Assembly (NCBI RefSeq): GCF_002894645.1
Contig: NZ_NCQY01000023.1
Span: 225,236 to 289,235, forward strand
Reading direction: 5' to 3'
From: Salinibacter altiplanensis
GTDB lineage: Bacteria; Bacteroidota; Rhodothermia; Rhodothermales; Salinibacteraceae
DNA length: 64,000 nt
Below the pieces are notes generated by a model that was given only the letters and a program-made list of their open reading frames with translations, had not been told where the DNA came from and did no database searches. This document shows positions 52,081 to 60,953 of the stretch, in pieces; within the stretch, counting starts at the first letter, position 1, and every line of letters starts with the position of its first letter. The translations under genes and the position numbers were made by a program.

Positions 52081-53526
52081 ATGGCTGCCGATATTCCGCA
52101 GAGCAAGTACACGAACGTCATTGACCTGACCTCGGAGGCCCAGAAGGAGCGGCGCCGCGACGAGGTGGGATCGGAGCTGCACGAACCGGACCCGCCCCTC
52201 GACGAAGTGACGGTGGACGACCTCTCCGGGCACATGGAGCAGGCGGTGCATGCCGCCGGCTGGTCGGAACTGATGGACGTGCAGCGCAAGGCCATCCCCT
52301 ACACCCTCGACGGGCGCGACCTGATCGTACAGTCCCAGACCGGCTCGGGCAAGACCGGCGCGTTTCTGCTGCCGCTGTTTGACCTGGTCGACCCGGACAA
52401 AGAGGAGCAGCAGGTTCTCATCCTCACGCCCACGCGAGAATTGGCGCGGCAGATCCACGAGGAGTTCGAGCAGATGAAAATTGCGACGCCGCGCACGAAC
52501 CGAATGGAGGCCGTCCTCATCTACGGCGGCGTCGGGTACCAGCCGCAGATCGACGGGCTGACGAACGGCGCGCAGGTCGTTATTGGCACGCCCGGCCGTA
52601 TCCTCGACCACATCAAGAAGGACCACTTCGACGCCGGTACCCTCCGGATGCTGGTCCTCGATGAGGCCGATGAGATGCTGTCGATGGGCTTCTACCCAGA
52701 CATGAAGGACATCGTCGAGCACGTACCGGGGGACCGGGTCTCGTACATGTACAGCGCCACCATGCCGCCGAAGGTGCGGTCGGTGGCCCGCGAGTTTTTG
52801 GACGATCCGGGCTTCCTCTCGCTCAGTACCGACAAGGTGAGCGTGGAAGAAAACGAGTACCGCTACTATCTGGTGAACCCGATGGACAAAGATCGGGTGA
52901 TGGCGCAGCTGCTAGAGCTGGAAGAGCCGGACTCCGCCCTCATCTTCGCCAACACGAAGCGGGAGGTCAGCTACCTCAACAAGTTTCTCGCCAACAAGGG
53001 CTACGATGTCGACGAGATGTCCGGGGACCTGTCCCAGCGCAACCGGGAGAAGGCCCTCGATCACCTGCGCGAGGGAAAGCTGCGTCTCCTCGTGGCGACG
53101 GACGTGGCGGCCCGGGGCATCGACGTGTCCGACCTGAGTCACGTCTTTATCTACGACGTACCGCAGGACCACGAGTACATCATCCACCGCTCCGGCCGCA
53201 CGGCCCGCGCCGGGGAAGAGGGCACGACGATCGTCCTCTCGACCCACGAGGACGAGTACGAGCTCAAGCGGATGGCCAACACCTACGACATTGAGCTGGA
53301 GAAGGCCGAGCTCCCCAAGGATCCGCACAGCGAAGCTCGTGAGCTGCTCCAAGAGCGCTACGCCGACACGGATCCCTCGTCCGACGGGCTGGAGCAGAGC
53401 GCCGAAGACTTCGTCCCGCTTGTGAAAGAGCTGTCCGACGAACAGCCGGAACTGCTTGCCTCCGTCGTCACGGAGCTGTACGCCCGGGCGAAGCGACAAG
53501 AAGAGGAAGAGGGGCCTGAGGCGTGA
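52081..53526 (+). CDS. DEAD-box ATP-dependent RNA helicase
   Basis: This enzyme unwinds short RNA duplexes in ribosome assembly or mRNA turnover. The 481-residue protein has an acidic leader of about 45 residues and the Q-motif region (WSELMDVQRKAIPYTLDGRD). It has Walker A SQTGSGKTGAF, PTRELARQI, GTPGRILDH, the DEAD box as LDEADEML, SAT (MYSATMP), and in the second domain VATDVAARGIDVS and IHRSGRTARAG. The C-terminal roughly 90 residues are acidic and helical, without the DbpA RNA-binding domain. A DeaD/CshA-like role is plausible. Confidence 0.95.
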   Translation: MAADIPQSKYTNVIDLTSEAQKERRRDEVGSELHEPDPPLDEVTVDDLSGHMEQAVHAAGWSELMDVQRKAIPYTLDGRDLIVQSQTGSGKTGAFLLPLFDLVDPDKEEQQVLILTPTRELARQIHEEFEQMKIATPRTNRMEAVLIYGGVGYQPQIDGLTNGAQVVIGTPGRILDHIKKDHFDAGTLRMLVLDEADEMLSMGFYPDMKDIVEHVPGDRVSYMYSATMPPKVRSVAREFLDDPGFLSLSTDKVSVEENEYRYYLVNPMDKDRVMAQLLELEEPDSALIFANTKREVSYLNKFLANKGYDVDEMSGDLSQRNREKALDHLREGKLRLLVATDVAARGIDVSDLSHVFIYDVPQDHEYIIHRSGRTARAGEEGTTIVLSTHEDEYELKRMANTYDIELEKAELPKDPHSEARELLQERYADTDPSSDGLEQSAEDFVPLVKELSDEQPELLASVVTELYARAKRQEEEEGPEA

Positions 53527-53594
53527 TGCCTGAGGCGAGGCGTGCGGTGTCTAGCCCCGGCGTGTTTGGCACTTTCTGCACTCTGTCCCACGCC

Positions 53595-53816
53595 TCACGT
53601 CTCATTCTCGAGCACACGCTCCGACTGCCGGTACGCGATGACGCCGCTCGCCGCAAAGATAACGGCGTAGATGCCGAGCGGGGTCTGGGTTTGAGCGATT
53701 GTCTGGTAGGCAAGGGCCGAGATGCCGGCCGCGACTCCACCGGACAAAAGAAAGATGATAACGTGAAGGATCCATCGGCCGAGCGCCTGGCCTGGCGTCA
53801 GGGGTTTGTTGGACAT
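53595..53816 (-). CDS. Small hypothetical membrane protein
   Basis: The protein has 73 residues from the ATG at 53816 (MSNKPLTPGQALGRWILHV). Two transmembrane helices are visible, about 14-33 (WILHVIIFLLSGGVAAGISA) and 43-60 (LGIYAVIFAASGVIAY), followed by a short charged tail (RQSERVLENET). The longer frame upstream is Pro/Ser/Cys-rich and is rejected. It converges on the DEAD-box helicase gene. No family is recognised. Confidence 0.7.
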   Translation of the reverse strand: MSNKPLTPGQALGRWILHVIIFLLSGGVAAGISALAYQTIAQTQTPLGIYAVIFAASGVIAYRQSERVLENET

Positions 53817-54556
53817 GGGGCTTGGGGGCGGCGAAGAGATTGTTGGGGGTGAATCTATCGGGGCATTGGGATAAGGGCAAATCACCGCACAGGAACATGC
53901 CTCGCGGCACGCGTGTCGTCGCAAAAGGCTCCTTCTGCCTCATCTCGTTACAAGATTGTGAGCCTGCGTTTAAGCGTGCCCCGGGGGTGGTTTTGTTATA
54001 CTGTGTGTGGATGCAGATGACAAAGGCCCACCTTCTCCACGAAGGCGCTTTTTTTGTATCGGGCCCAAGCCAGCGTTCTCTCTTCTTGCTGGTCCTGCTC
54101 CATCCCCAATCGTCCAGCGCGGAGGCGTGTCTCTCAGTGCCGCCCCGAAAGAAAACCTCTCGTTGCGGGGACATGTGTCGGAAAATATACGGCGCGTGAG
54201 CGGCGACTGATCGGGCGTCTCCCTTGCGGCGCGCATCGAGTTCGCTCTGAGCGGGTGCGAAATGCGAGAGGGGCGTGGGCATTCGGCCGGAAAAATCATG
54301 GATACACGCGTCTCTCCGTGGGGAAACAAGCGCAAAGACGGTCATTGAACCCTCGCGGTTGTCCGACGATAAGGGCTCTCCTCGACGAAGACGAGGTCGC
54401 CCCGAGGGACATGTGGGTCCGGAGGGAGGCGCGAAACCACTGCGCCGCCGAAGAGGCGCTGGGTCGCTCACGAGTACGTGGGCTCCGCACCTCTCGCGCC
54501 CGCTGCCCCGACGTTCTGTGACGGACGGCCGTTCGTTCTCCTTCTGCCCTGCCGGT
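53817..54556. other. Long intergenic region, mostly without recognisable content
   Basis: About 740 nt. Frames on both strands here are Arg/Ser/Pro-rich and not convincing. Near 53995-54060 there is a TATACT sequence, then a short hairpin (CCTTC-tccac-GAAGG at 54031-54045) and a run of seven T. This could be a promoter and terminator for a very short plus-strand transcript, or a terminator read on either strand. The rest has no feature that I can support. Confidence 0.35.
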
Positions 54557-55003
54557 CTACCGATGTGACCCCGATGCCACAGGAACTGGGGGGCGCCGCC
54601 ACTTCGCGTCCAGCGACCACCGCCCGCTGCCGAACGTGCACACGAGCAGGAGCAGAAACAGCACCAGCGCCGAAAACTCCAGCGACTGGTTCGCCGACAG
54701 CAAGCCGTCCTGCCAGTGCACGAGAGAGACAGCCCCGCCGAGGACGGGCAACTGCACGAGGGCGGCGAGGCGGGTGTAGAGGCCTACGGCAAGAAGCGCC
54801 CCGCCCACCAGGTGGGCCGTGGCTACGTATACGGAAAGCCCGGCAAGCCCGAGGCTCGGCTCCGCGGTGCCCAGTAGCTGTTGCAGTCCCTTCTCCGTGA
54901 AGAGCAGTGCCAGGCCCCGAAAAAACAGGCCCGTGCCCAAGTACACGCGAAGGGCATCGAGGACGAGATCGCGTTGGGCTTCGAGACTGCGAAGCATGGA
55001 CAT
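54557..55003 (-). CDS. DoxX-family membrane protein
   Basis: This is a four-helix membrane protein of the DoxX/SURF4-like family, some members of which act in thiosulfate or quinone metabolism and redox homeostasis. The 148-residue protein has ALRVYLGTGLFFRGLALLF (about 17-35), a second helix with AHLVGGALLAVGLYTRLAAL (about 63-82) as in DoxX, then VQLPVLGGAV and the final helix SALVLFLLLLVCTFGSGRWS. The start may be Met1 or Met3. It is divergent from the gene at 55166. Confidence 0.85.
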   Translation of the reverse strand: MSMLRSLEAQRDLVLDALRVYLGTGLFFRGLALLFTEKGLQQLLGTAEPSLGLAGLSVYVATAHLVGGALLAVGLYTRLAALVQLPVLGGAVSLVHWQDGLLSANQSLEFSALVLFLLLLVCTFGSGRWSLDAKWRRPPVPVASGSHR

Positions 55004-55165
55004 GAACGGGTCGATCGAAAGAGCGAAAGACAGTTTCGTAACACGTGTCCGCCAAGGAACGATCCGGCCTCCACATTGGGGCGGCCCGTCGGAACCACTG
55101 TGCCGGACGGGTACGTGTCAGACCATGCATTCGCCTGTAGCCCCGTGTGCCCCACTTGAGTCGTA

Positions 55166-55735
55166 ATGAGTAAAGACGTCCCCCCGCGGTCCCTTCGGCA
55201 GCTCCGGGCCGAATGGCGCGAGCGTCTGCGGTTGGCCCGCGACCGGGCCGTCGTGCAGATCGACGACCTGGGCCTCGCGGACCTCCGGGCCCTCCGGGCC
55301 ACGATCGAAGAGGAAATGGAGCGACTGGAGGGACGCCTCCCAGAGCCCGGCCCCGTCGAAACCAAAGGCCCGATGACGGCCGAGCAGCAGGCCCGGCACG
55401 TGCAGGAGGCGCTCCGGTACCACGCGCTGCAGGTACGGAAGCAACTTGTTGCCCACGATCTGCGGCGCCGGGCCCTCGGGCCCACCGCGGTGGAAGAAGA
55501 AATCGACGTGCCTCCCACCACACGACGCTATGCGACCCTTGCCTGGGAGGCAATGGGGACGGCTGAGACGGAGACCACCGAGGGAGTCTTCCGAGAAGTG
55601 GCTCATCAAGCGGACGAGGACGTGCACGTCACGACCGTCGAGAAATGGCTGCGCGAAAAGAACCCGCACCACCCCGAAGAAACGGACGGGCGCTGGACAG
55701 AGCTTCGGCGCGCCGTCCTCTTGGCGTCGGCATGA
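55166..55735 (+). CDS. Hypothetical soluble protein
   Basis: The protein has 189 residues and is highly charged. An N-terminal helical region has many Arg and Leu (RQLRAEWRERLRLARDRAVV), and a Leu/Arg-rich coiled-coil-like stretch follows (about 35-60). A middle with His and Gln (AEQQARHVQEALRYHALQVR) is followed by an acidic C-terminal half (TETETTEGVFREVAHQADED). There is no signal or membrane segment. It lies back-to-back with DoxX and converges on the small membrane protein at 55770. Function unknown. Confidence 0.72.
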   Translation: MSKDVPPRSLRQLRAEWRERLRLARDRAVVQIDDLGLADLRALRATIEEEMERLEGRLPEPGPVETKGPMTAEQQARHVQEALRYHALQVRKQLVAHDLRRRALGPTAVEEEIDVPPTTRRYATLAWEAMGTAETETTEGVFREVAHQADEDVHVTTVEKWLREKNPHHPEETDGRWTELRRAVLLASA

Positions 55736-55769
55736 GGGCCCCGCGGGTCCTCCGAGCCTACGAGACGGT

Positions 55770-55976
55770 CTACCCGAGGTCTTCCGCGTCGGCCGCTCCT
55801 TCTCCGACGTATCCCAGTACCTTCAGAAGTGTCCCCAGTCCCACCAGAAGCCCCGCGCCGACGAGCCCCATCGCGCCCAGGGTCGTCTGGAGGTCATCGC
55901 CCGGCCCCGCCAGGGCCAACAGCACAAGGCCGCCGACGCTCATCAGCAGGGCGATGCGGTAGACAACGTTGTGCAC
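55770..55976 (-). CDS. Small hypothetical membrane protein
   Basis: The protein has 68 residues starting MHNVVYRIALLMSVGGLVLL. Two transmembrane helices are visible (about 7-24 and 31-55), with Gly-rich packing (GAMGLVGAGLLVGLGTLLKV), then an acidic tail (GEGAADAEDLG). The composition is protein-like. The stop lies 34 nt past the stop of the convergent gene. No family is recognised. Confidence 0.7.
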   Translation of the reverse strand: MHNVVYRIALLMSVGGLVLLALAGPGDDLQTTLGAMGLVGAGLLVGLGTLLKVLGYVGEGAADAEDLG

Positions 55977-56303
55977 AAGGCAGGTGCTCGGGGGAGGCGA
56001 CGGGAGGAAGATCAGGGCAAGACGGGTTTGCCCCTACGGACGAACCAAGTTTTTCTTTCAGTATCTCATTCCACATAATAGCAAAATTCGCCCCGGGAAT
56101 GTCAACCTTTCCTGTTCTGTTTAAGTAAAGAAAAAATTAAATAAGAGTGAATAAGTGGGTCTTCCGGAGGCATGAGCCCGCGAAAGACGAGACGGAAGGA
56201 CTCCGAACACGAGACGGGCCCGACCGTGAACCGCTTCTGGAGCGTCGCCGGGGATCCCGCTCCCGCAGTAATCGACGATTCTTATCCGCATTGAGTACGT
56301 GTT
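55977..56303. other. AT-rich divergent promoter region
   Basis: About 325 nt between divergent genes. The stretch 56046-56155 is markedly AT-rich for this genome (GTTTAAGTAAAGAAAAAATT and neighbours) and likely holds the promoter of the aminopeptidase gene at 56304. No coding frame or RNA is supported. Confidence 0.4.
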
Positions 56304-57371
56304 ATGGACGAACGGATTAACGAACACGCCTGCACCCTTCTCAACTGGTCGACGGACGTCCAGCGTGGTGACGACGTCGTTATCGCGGCCGGTCCCGAGG
56401 CCCACGATCTCGTCGTGGCCCTTCACCGCGAGCTCGGTGCCCGAGGGGCGAACCCGATGACACTGTATACGTCGGGAGAGGCCTCTCGGGCGCACCTCCA
56501 GGCCCACGACGGGGACTTCACGCTGCCCGAGCACACGCTGGCCCTTTACGAGACGTGTGACGTGGCCATTCACGTCCGGTCGAGCCCGAATTTGGCCGCT
56601 CTCAACGACGTCCCCGGCACGCATCTCGCGGAGCGCTCTCGGGTGCACAAGCCCATCATCGAGGAGCGCCTGTCGAAGCGATGGTGTCTCACCCAGCATC
56701 CCACGAACGCGCACGCCCAGGCCGCGGACCTGTCGCTCGGGGCGTACCGCGACTTCGTCTACGGGGCCATCCTGCGCGACTGGGCGGCGGTCGAGGAGTA
56801 CCAGGAGGAGCTTCGCCGGCGGCTGGAGGACGCGAGCACGGTGCGCGTGGTGGCCGGAGAGACCGACATCCGGATGAGCGTAGAGCACATGCACGCCATC
56901 AACTCGGCCGGGCGCCACAACATGCCGAGTGGCGAGGTCTTCACCGCCCCCGTGCCCGACAGTGTGGAAGGAACCGTGCTCTTCGACAAGCCGCTGATCC
57001 ACCAGGGGCGCGAGATGGAGGGCGTCCGCCTGCGCTTCGAGGAGGGAACGGTGGTGGAGTCGGCCGCCGAGCGCAATGAGGAGGCCCTCGACGACTTGCT
57101 CGATACCGACGACGGGGCCCGGCGCCTCGGCGAACTTGGCATCGGGACGAACCGCGAGATCGACCGGTTCACCAAAAACATGCTCTTCGACGAGAAGATG
57201 GGCGAGACGGTCCATCTGGCCCTCGGCCGCGCCTACGACGCCAATGTGGGCGAGGGGCAGACCGGCAACGACAGCGCGGTGCACGTCGATATGATCCTCG
57301 ACACGAGCGCTGGTCGCATCGAGTTCGATGGGACCGTCATCCAGGAAGGGGGGCAGTTTGTGTGGGAGTAG
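56304..57371 (+). CDS. Aminopeptidase, peptidase family M29 (thermophilic type)
   Basis: This is a dinuclear-metal exopeptidase that removes N-terminal residues. The 355-residue protein starts MDERINEHACTLLNWSTDVQ and has the family segments around the metal ligands: TDIRMSVEHMHAINSAGRHN, then MPSGEVFTAPVPDSVEGTV (about 212-230) with the metal-binding Glu. LGIGTNREIDRF comes later, and the end has GRAYDANVGEGQTG and HVDMILDTSAG. Length (family about 360-410) and motif order fit AmpS/PepS-type enzymes. It is monocistronic here. Confidence 0.9.
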   Translation: MDERINEHACTLLNWSTDVQRGDDVVIAAGPEAHDLVVALHRELGARGANPMTLYTSGEASRAHLQAHDGDFTLPEHTLALYETCDVAIHVRSSPNLAALNDVPGTHLAERSRVHKPIIEERLSKRWCLTQHPTNAHAQAADLSLGAYRDFVYGAILRDWAAVEEYQEELRRRLEDASTVRVVAGETDIRMSVEHMHAINSAGRHNMPSGEVFTAPVPDSVEGTVLFDKPLIHQGREMEGVRLRFEEGTVVESAAERNEEALDDLLDTDDGARRLGELGIGTNREIDRFTKNMLFDEKMGETVHLALGRAYDANVGEGQTGNDSAVHVDMILDTSAGRIEFDGTVIQEGGQFVWE

Positions 57372-57611
57372 CACCGCCCAACTCATTTCGAGACCGAACG
57401 CGCAGATCCTCCGTCGAGAACGGTTGATGGACCGAGGGGGCGGTCGTGGCATTTTTCTGAGAGGGATGTGGGCCCGCCCCAGAGCTCTGCGAGGCTTAAT
57501 GTTTTCTGCCTGGGAGCGATAACAGAACCCCGAACGTGCAGGCAGCCCCCTCGGATTACGTCCTGGCCTTCTTTCCCGTCTAGAGGGAGAACAAATCAAC
57601 CTGGATGCGTC

Positions 57612-59087
57612 ATGCGCCTCCTCAGTCTCGACCTGTCCCGTCTACCGGAGGGAGGGCTCGCTCTCCTCGGGGCTGTGCTTCTGGTTTTGGGGAGCGGGCC
57701 TACCGTCCAGGCCCAGCACCTTGACAGTGGGTTTTACGGCAAACTCGGCGCCGGCCTTTCGGGCTACACCGGCGACCTGGCGGGCCAGCGGGCCGGGGCG
57801 CCCCAAACATTCGGTGCCAACGCGCTGAGCCACCCTCCCCTCGTGGCGGCCGGGGAGTTGGGGTACCAGTTGTCCCCAAGCTGGGGCCTTGCCCTGGGCG
57901 GGCAGGCCGGCAGCTACGGGTCGGTGGGAAACGTCACCCCCGCGACCGATTCGTACCGCCGGTACACGTCCCACCTGCTGGGGCGCTACACATTCGGTGC
58001 GTCGGACCAGCGGGTCGCATTCTATCTTGATGCCGGCCTCAACGTGACGGTCGGCGGGCCCACGCGCACCGGGGTGGGCCCCTCGGTCGGGGGCGGAATC
58101 GACATCCGGGCCAGCCGGGGCGTCTCCGTCTACGTCGAGTCTCGCCTCAACACGACCTTTCCGGACGAGGCAGTGGACGGGGCGGACCAACCGCCGGGCT
58201 CCGCCGGGGGAGGAAGGGCGTTCGACACCGTCAACCAGCCCCTGGGCTTCGGGCTCAGGTTTAGCCTTACGACGCCGACTGCGCCCGAGATCGTCGCCCT
58301 CACCGTTCCCGCCGAGGTGGAGGTGGGCACACCGGTCACGCTCACGGCGACGATCAACGAGGACGAGGCCGCCCGCCCGCTCGACCGTCGGTGGCGTGTC
58401 GGGGACGGGACGGAGGGCACGGGCCCAACGATGACCCACACGTACGGCCGGCCGGGCACCTACCCGGTCACCTTTTCGGCGCACAACGAGGCCGGGGAGG
58501 CGACGGCGTCGACGACGATTCGGGTCACCCGTGCGGCGGAGCCACCGTCCCCCCCAGACGCGCCCTGGATCGTCTCCCTGACCGCGCGTCCCAATCCGGT
58601 TCGGGTGGGCGAGCCCGTTCAGCTCCGCAGTGCCGTGGAGGGAGACGGGCCGTTTACCCACCGGTGGATTGTGGGCGACGATACCTCCGACGCGGGGCCT
58701 GCGCCCACCCATACCTTCGAGCGGCCGGGTCGGCACACGGTCCGGGTTCGCGTGTCCAATGACGGGGGGACGGAGGCGCGCTCCATGACAGTGCACGCAG
58801 AGCGGCCTGCGAATCAAACGGCCCGCGCGCCGGCCCCGGCTGCTGAGTGGGCGATCGGCGTCGCCTCCATGCGCAGCCGTGCCGGGGCGGAAGAGATGGC
58901 ACAGCGGTACCGGGGGCGCTTCGGGGACGCGCCCATGTCCGTGCGGATTGTCGAACGCGTGCTCGATCAGACCCGCCACTTCCGGGTCGTCGTCGGCCGC
59001 TACGAGACCCAGGCCGCTACGCGACAGGCCCTCGAGGACCACCGGCGGGCGTTGCCCCCTGGGGCGTGGAGCGTTCGACTCCCGTGA
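57612..59087 (+). CDS. Secreted outer-membrane-like protein with two PKD domains and a SPOR domain
   Basis: The protein has 491 residues from the ATG at 57612; the first 48 codons of the longer frame are not protein-like. A signal peptide (about 1-35, ending VQAQ) is followed by a beta-barrel-like N-terminal domain (about 38-215, FYGKLGAGLSGYTGDLAG). A PKD domain follows (about 225-310, with GTYPVTFSAHNEAGEA) and a second (about 318-398, GRHTVRVRVSNDGG). The C-terminal SPOR domain (about 412-491, WAIGVASMRSRAGAEEMAQR) usually binds denuded peptidoglycan. A role linking outer membrane and cell wall is likely. The stop lies in a 16-bp tandem duplication. Confidence 0.85.
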   Translation: MRLLSLDLSRLPEGGLALLGAVLLVLGSGPTVQAQHLDSGFYGKLGAGLSGYTGDLAGQRAGAPQTFGANALSHPPLVAAGELGYQLSPSWGLALGGQAGSYGSVGNVTPATDSYRRYTSHLLGRYTFGASDQRVAFYLDAGLNVTVGGPTRTGVGPSVGGGIDIRASRGVSVYVESRLNTTFPDEAVDGADQPPGSAGGGRAFDTVNQPLGFGLRFSLTTPTAPEIVALTVPAEVEVGTPVTLTATINEDEAARPLDRRWRVGDGTEGTGPTMTHTYGRPGTYPVTFSAHNEAGEATASTTIRVTRAAEPPSPPDAPWIVSLTARPNPVRVGEPVQLRSAVEGDGPFTHRWIVGDDTSDAGPAPTHTFERPGRHTVRVRVSNDGGTEARSMTVHAERPANQTARAPAPAAEWAIGVASMRSRAGAEEMAQRYRGRFGDAPMSVRIVERVLDQTRHFRVVVGRYETQAATRQALEDHRRALPPGAWSVRLP

Positions 59088-59114
59088 TCACAATGGGGCG
59101 TGATCACAATGGGG
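59083..59114. repeat. 16-bp tandem duplication over a stop codon
   Basis: CGTGATCACAATGGGG occurs twice head to tail (59083-59098 and 59099-59114). The TGA stop of the PKD/SPOR gene is inside the first copy, so the second copy is outside the coding region and looks like a recent local duplication. Confidence 0.8.
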
Positions 59115-59277
59115 ACAAAGCCCGGAAGCTTGACGAGGTCGCCAACCCTCTCCTAGCCGTCCGGGCGACCAACGTCCGTGTCCTGCACGGCGTCCTGGGC
59201 AGCGGTGGGCACGGGCACGTACCGAAGAAAACAAAACATTGCTTTAGTATATAACTGTCTTGATATATAACAAGACC

Positions 59278-59661
59278 ATGAACAGGCTTCTGTAGCCCAC
59301 GACCGCCCCCTCCGCTTCCTCCGCCACGCAATCCCGGGATCAGAACCGACTCGTCCTCGCGCCCGTGGTGCTGGCCGGCATCGCGCTCTACAGCCGGCAT
59401 CGGTACCCGAGTCTTTCCCGCCGCATCGTCGTCGGCTTCGGGGCAGGACTCGTTGCTACGTTGGCGTTGGACGCCTGGCGACAGACGGGCGTGATCTAGG
59501 GGGGACTGCCGGGCGATGCGCCCAGGATGTTCGGCCGGGTGGTCACCGGAAGCAAACGCATGGTGATCTGGTATCCGGTCGGGCTGTTCATGGAGCAGTT
59601 TCTCACGGACGACGACCGGGCCTGGCTCCTGCCGTTTCTGACGGGCCGGTCCCCCTCGTGA
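59278..59661 (+). pseudogene. Membrane protein pseudogene with two in-frame TAG codons
   Basis: From the ATG at 59278 the frame reads MNRLL, then TAG at 59293-59295. It continues as a membrane-protein-like sequence (LVLAPVVLAGIALYSRHRYP, then RRIVVGFGAGLVATLALDAW) until a second TAG at 59497-59499. It goes on again (GGLPGDAPRMFGRVVTGSKR, IWYPVGLFMEQFLTDDD, WLLPFLTG) to TGA at 59659-59661. That is 127 codons with two amber stops, each explainable by CAG to TAG. The resemblance to conserved membrane proteins with a GDxPRMFG motif is from memory. A start just after the first stop cannot be excluded. Confidence 0.65.
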
Positions 59662-59770
59662 CTTGCACCCGCGTTCTTTCTGTCCTCAACACGACTCCTG
59701 ATCAGGCCAGGTACAACCTACGATCTCGTTAAGAGCAGGTCGTGACGCAGGGGACGCCTGCCTCAAGGAG

Positions 59771-60535
59771 TTATCCCACCAATGCCGTCACGTTCTGCCA
59801 CAAGATGACCACGCCCATCAAGACGAGAAAGGCCGCAAAGCCCCGCTTCAGACGTGCCTGTGGCACATGCGAACCGACCTTTCCCCCGATGAAGCTGCCC
59901 ACGATGCCGATCGCCGAGAAGATGAGCACGAGGTCCCAGTGAATCGAGAAGCCGGCCTGGCCCAGCACGTCGATGTACTTTACGAATCCGCTGATGCTCT
60001 TGACGGAGATGATGAAGAGGCTCGTCCCGATCGCCAGGTGCATCGGGAGCCCTCCGAGCAGCACGAGGGCGGGAACGATCAGAAACCCGCCGCCGACCCC
60101 CACAACGCCCGTCAGCAGGCCCACGCCGAAGCCGTCAAGCATCACCTTCCAGTACAGCCGAGCGTGGTCCTGCCCCGAGTCCGAGGCGGTCCGACGAAAC
60201 ATCATGACGGCCGCCAGCAGCATGACCCCGGCGAAGAGGGCCAGTTGCAGTTCCCCCGGCATGAACTGCGACAGGTACGCCCCAAGGTAGGCCCCCACGA
60301 TGCCGGGTCCACCAAACCAGCCGACGTTCCGCCAGCTCACCTGCCCGCGGTAGACGAACGGCAGCGCCCCAACGAAGCTGATAAGGGTGACGATGCCAAG
60401 CGACTCGGCGATGGCAAGCTTATTGGGCTCGCCGACGAGGTAGACGAGCACCGGCACCGTCAAGATCGACCCGCCCGACCCGAGCAGGCCGAGGACGAGT
60501 CCGACGAGAAGTGCACCGAGCCAGGCCGCGTACAT
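59771..60535 (-). CDS. TauE/SafE-family membrane permease (probable sulfite or sulfur-compound exporter)
   Basis: This family moves organosulfonates, sulfite or related anions across the inner membrane. The 254-residue protein is almost entirely hydrophobic, with about eight helices in two repeats. The family motif appears as GLVLGLLGSGGSILTVPVLVY (7-28, quoted in parts: GLVLGLLGSGGS and ILTVPVLVY) and again as GLLTGVVGVGGGFLIVPALV (about 139-158). It lies upstream of, and converges towards neither side of, a sulfur-oxidation fusion gene 418 nt away on the same strand. Transport of sulfite or thiosulfate is inferred from that neighbour. Confidence 0.9.
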   Translation of the reverse strand: MYAAWLGALLVGLVLGLLGSGGSILTVPVLVYLVGEPNKLAIAESLGIVTLISFVGALPFVYRGQVSWRNVGWFGGPGIVGAYLGAYLSQFMPGELQLALFAGVMLLAAVMMFRRTASDSGQDHARLYWKVMLDGFGVGLLTGVVGVGGGFLIVPALVLLGGLPMHLAIGTSLFIISVKSISGFVKYIDVLGQAGFSIHWDLVLIFSAIGIVGSFIGGKVGSHVPQARLKRGFAAFLVLMGVVILWQNVTALVG

Positions 60536-60953
60536 GTGGAGAAGGGCATTTGGGGAAGGGGGGAGGGCAATCGTATGTCAAAATTTCCTTCGTGGCGTGA
60601 AGGCTCGTCCGCCTCTGATTAACGAAACTGCCCGGATGGCGCGGGCAAGAGGACACGTGAGAGTGCGAACACACCGCCCCGGACTGGGACACCATCAGGC
60701 CTGGGGCCAAGATGCGATTGCCATGGGAAAGGGATGGAAGGGAAAGAAAACAGCCACTAATGTGGAGCGGGTGTCTGGGAATAGCCCCGGGACGCCTCTG
60801 CTCCGATCATCGACGGAGTATGCTAATTGCCGAGGATCGTTACTCGTCTCTTCCGGTCCGCATAGACCGGAAAGCCTGTCGCGATGCGTGCCTCACGACG
60901 ATTCGTTCCGGAAATTCCGTCGTGAAGTGCACAGTTATCCCCAGCACTTAGTA
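60536..60953. other. Intergenic region between TauE/SafE and the persulfide dioxygenase gene
   Basis: About 418 nt. An open frame (60712-60951, plus) has a Cys/Arg-rich composition and is not supported. The region near 60538-60650 probably contains the promoter of the TauE/SafE gene. I see no RNA gene or repeat. Confidence 0.4.

Noticed and set aside
53602..54471. A 289-residue minus-strand frame upstream of the small membrane protein gene
   Set aside because: Arg/Pro/Ser/Cys-rich sequence without structure, overlapping the small membrane protein in another frame.
60712..60951. A 79-residue plus-strand frame that might be a transposase relic
   Set aside because: A weak, short resemblance to the end of IS transposases; no inverted repeats or second motif to support it.
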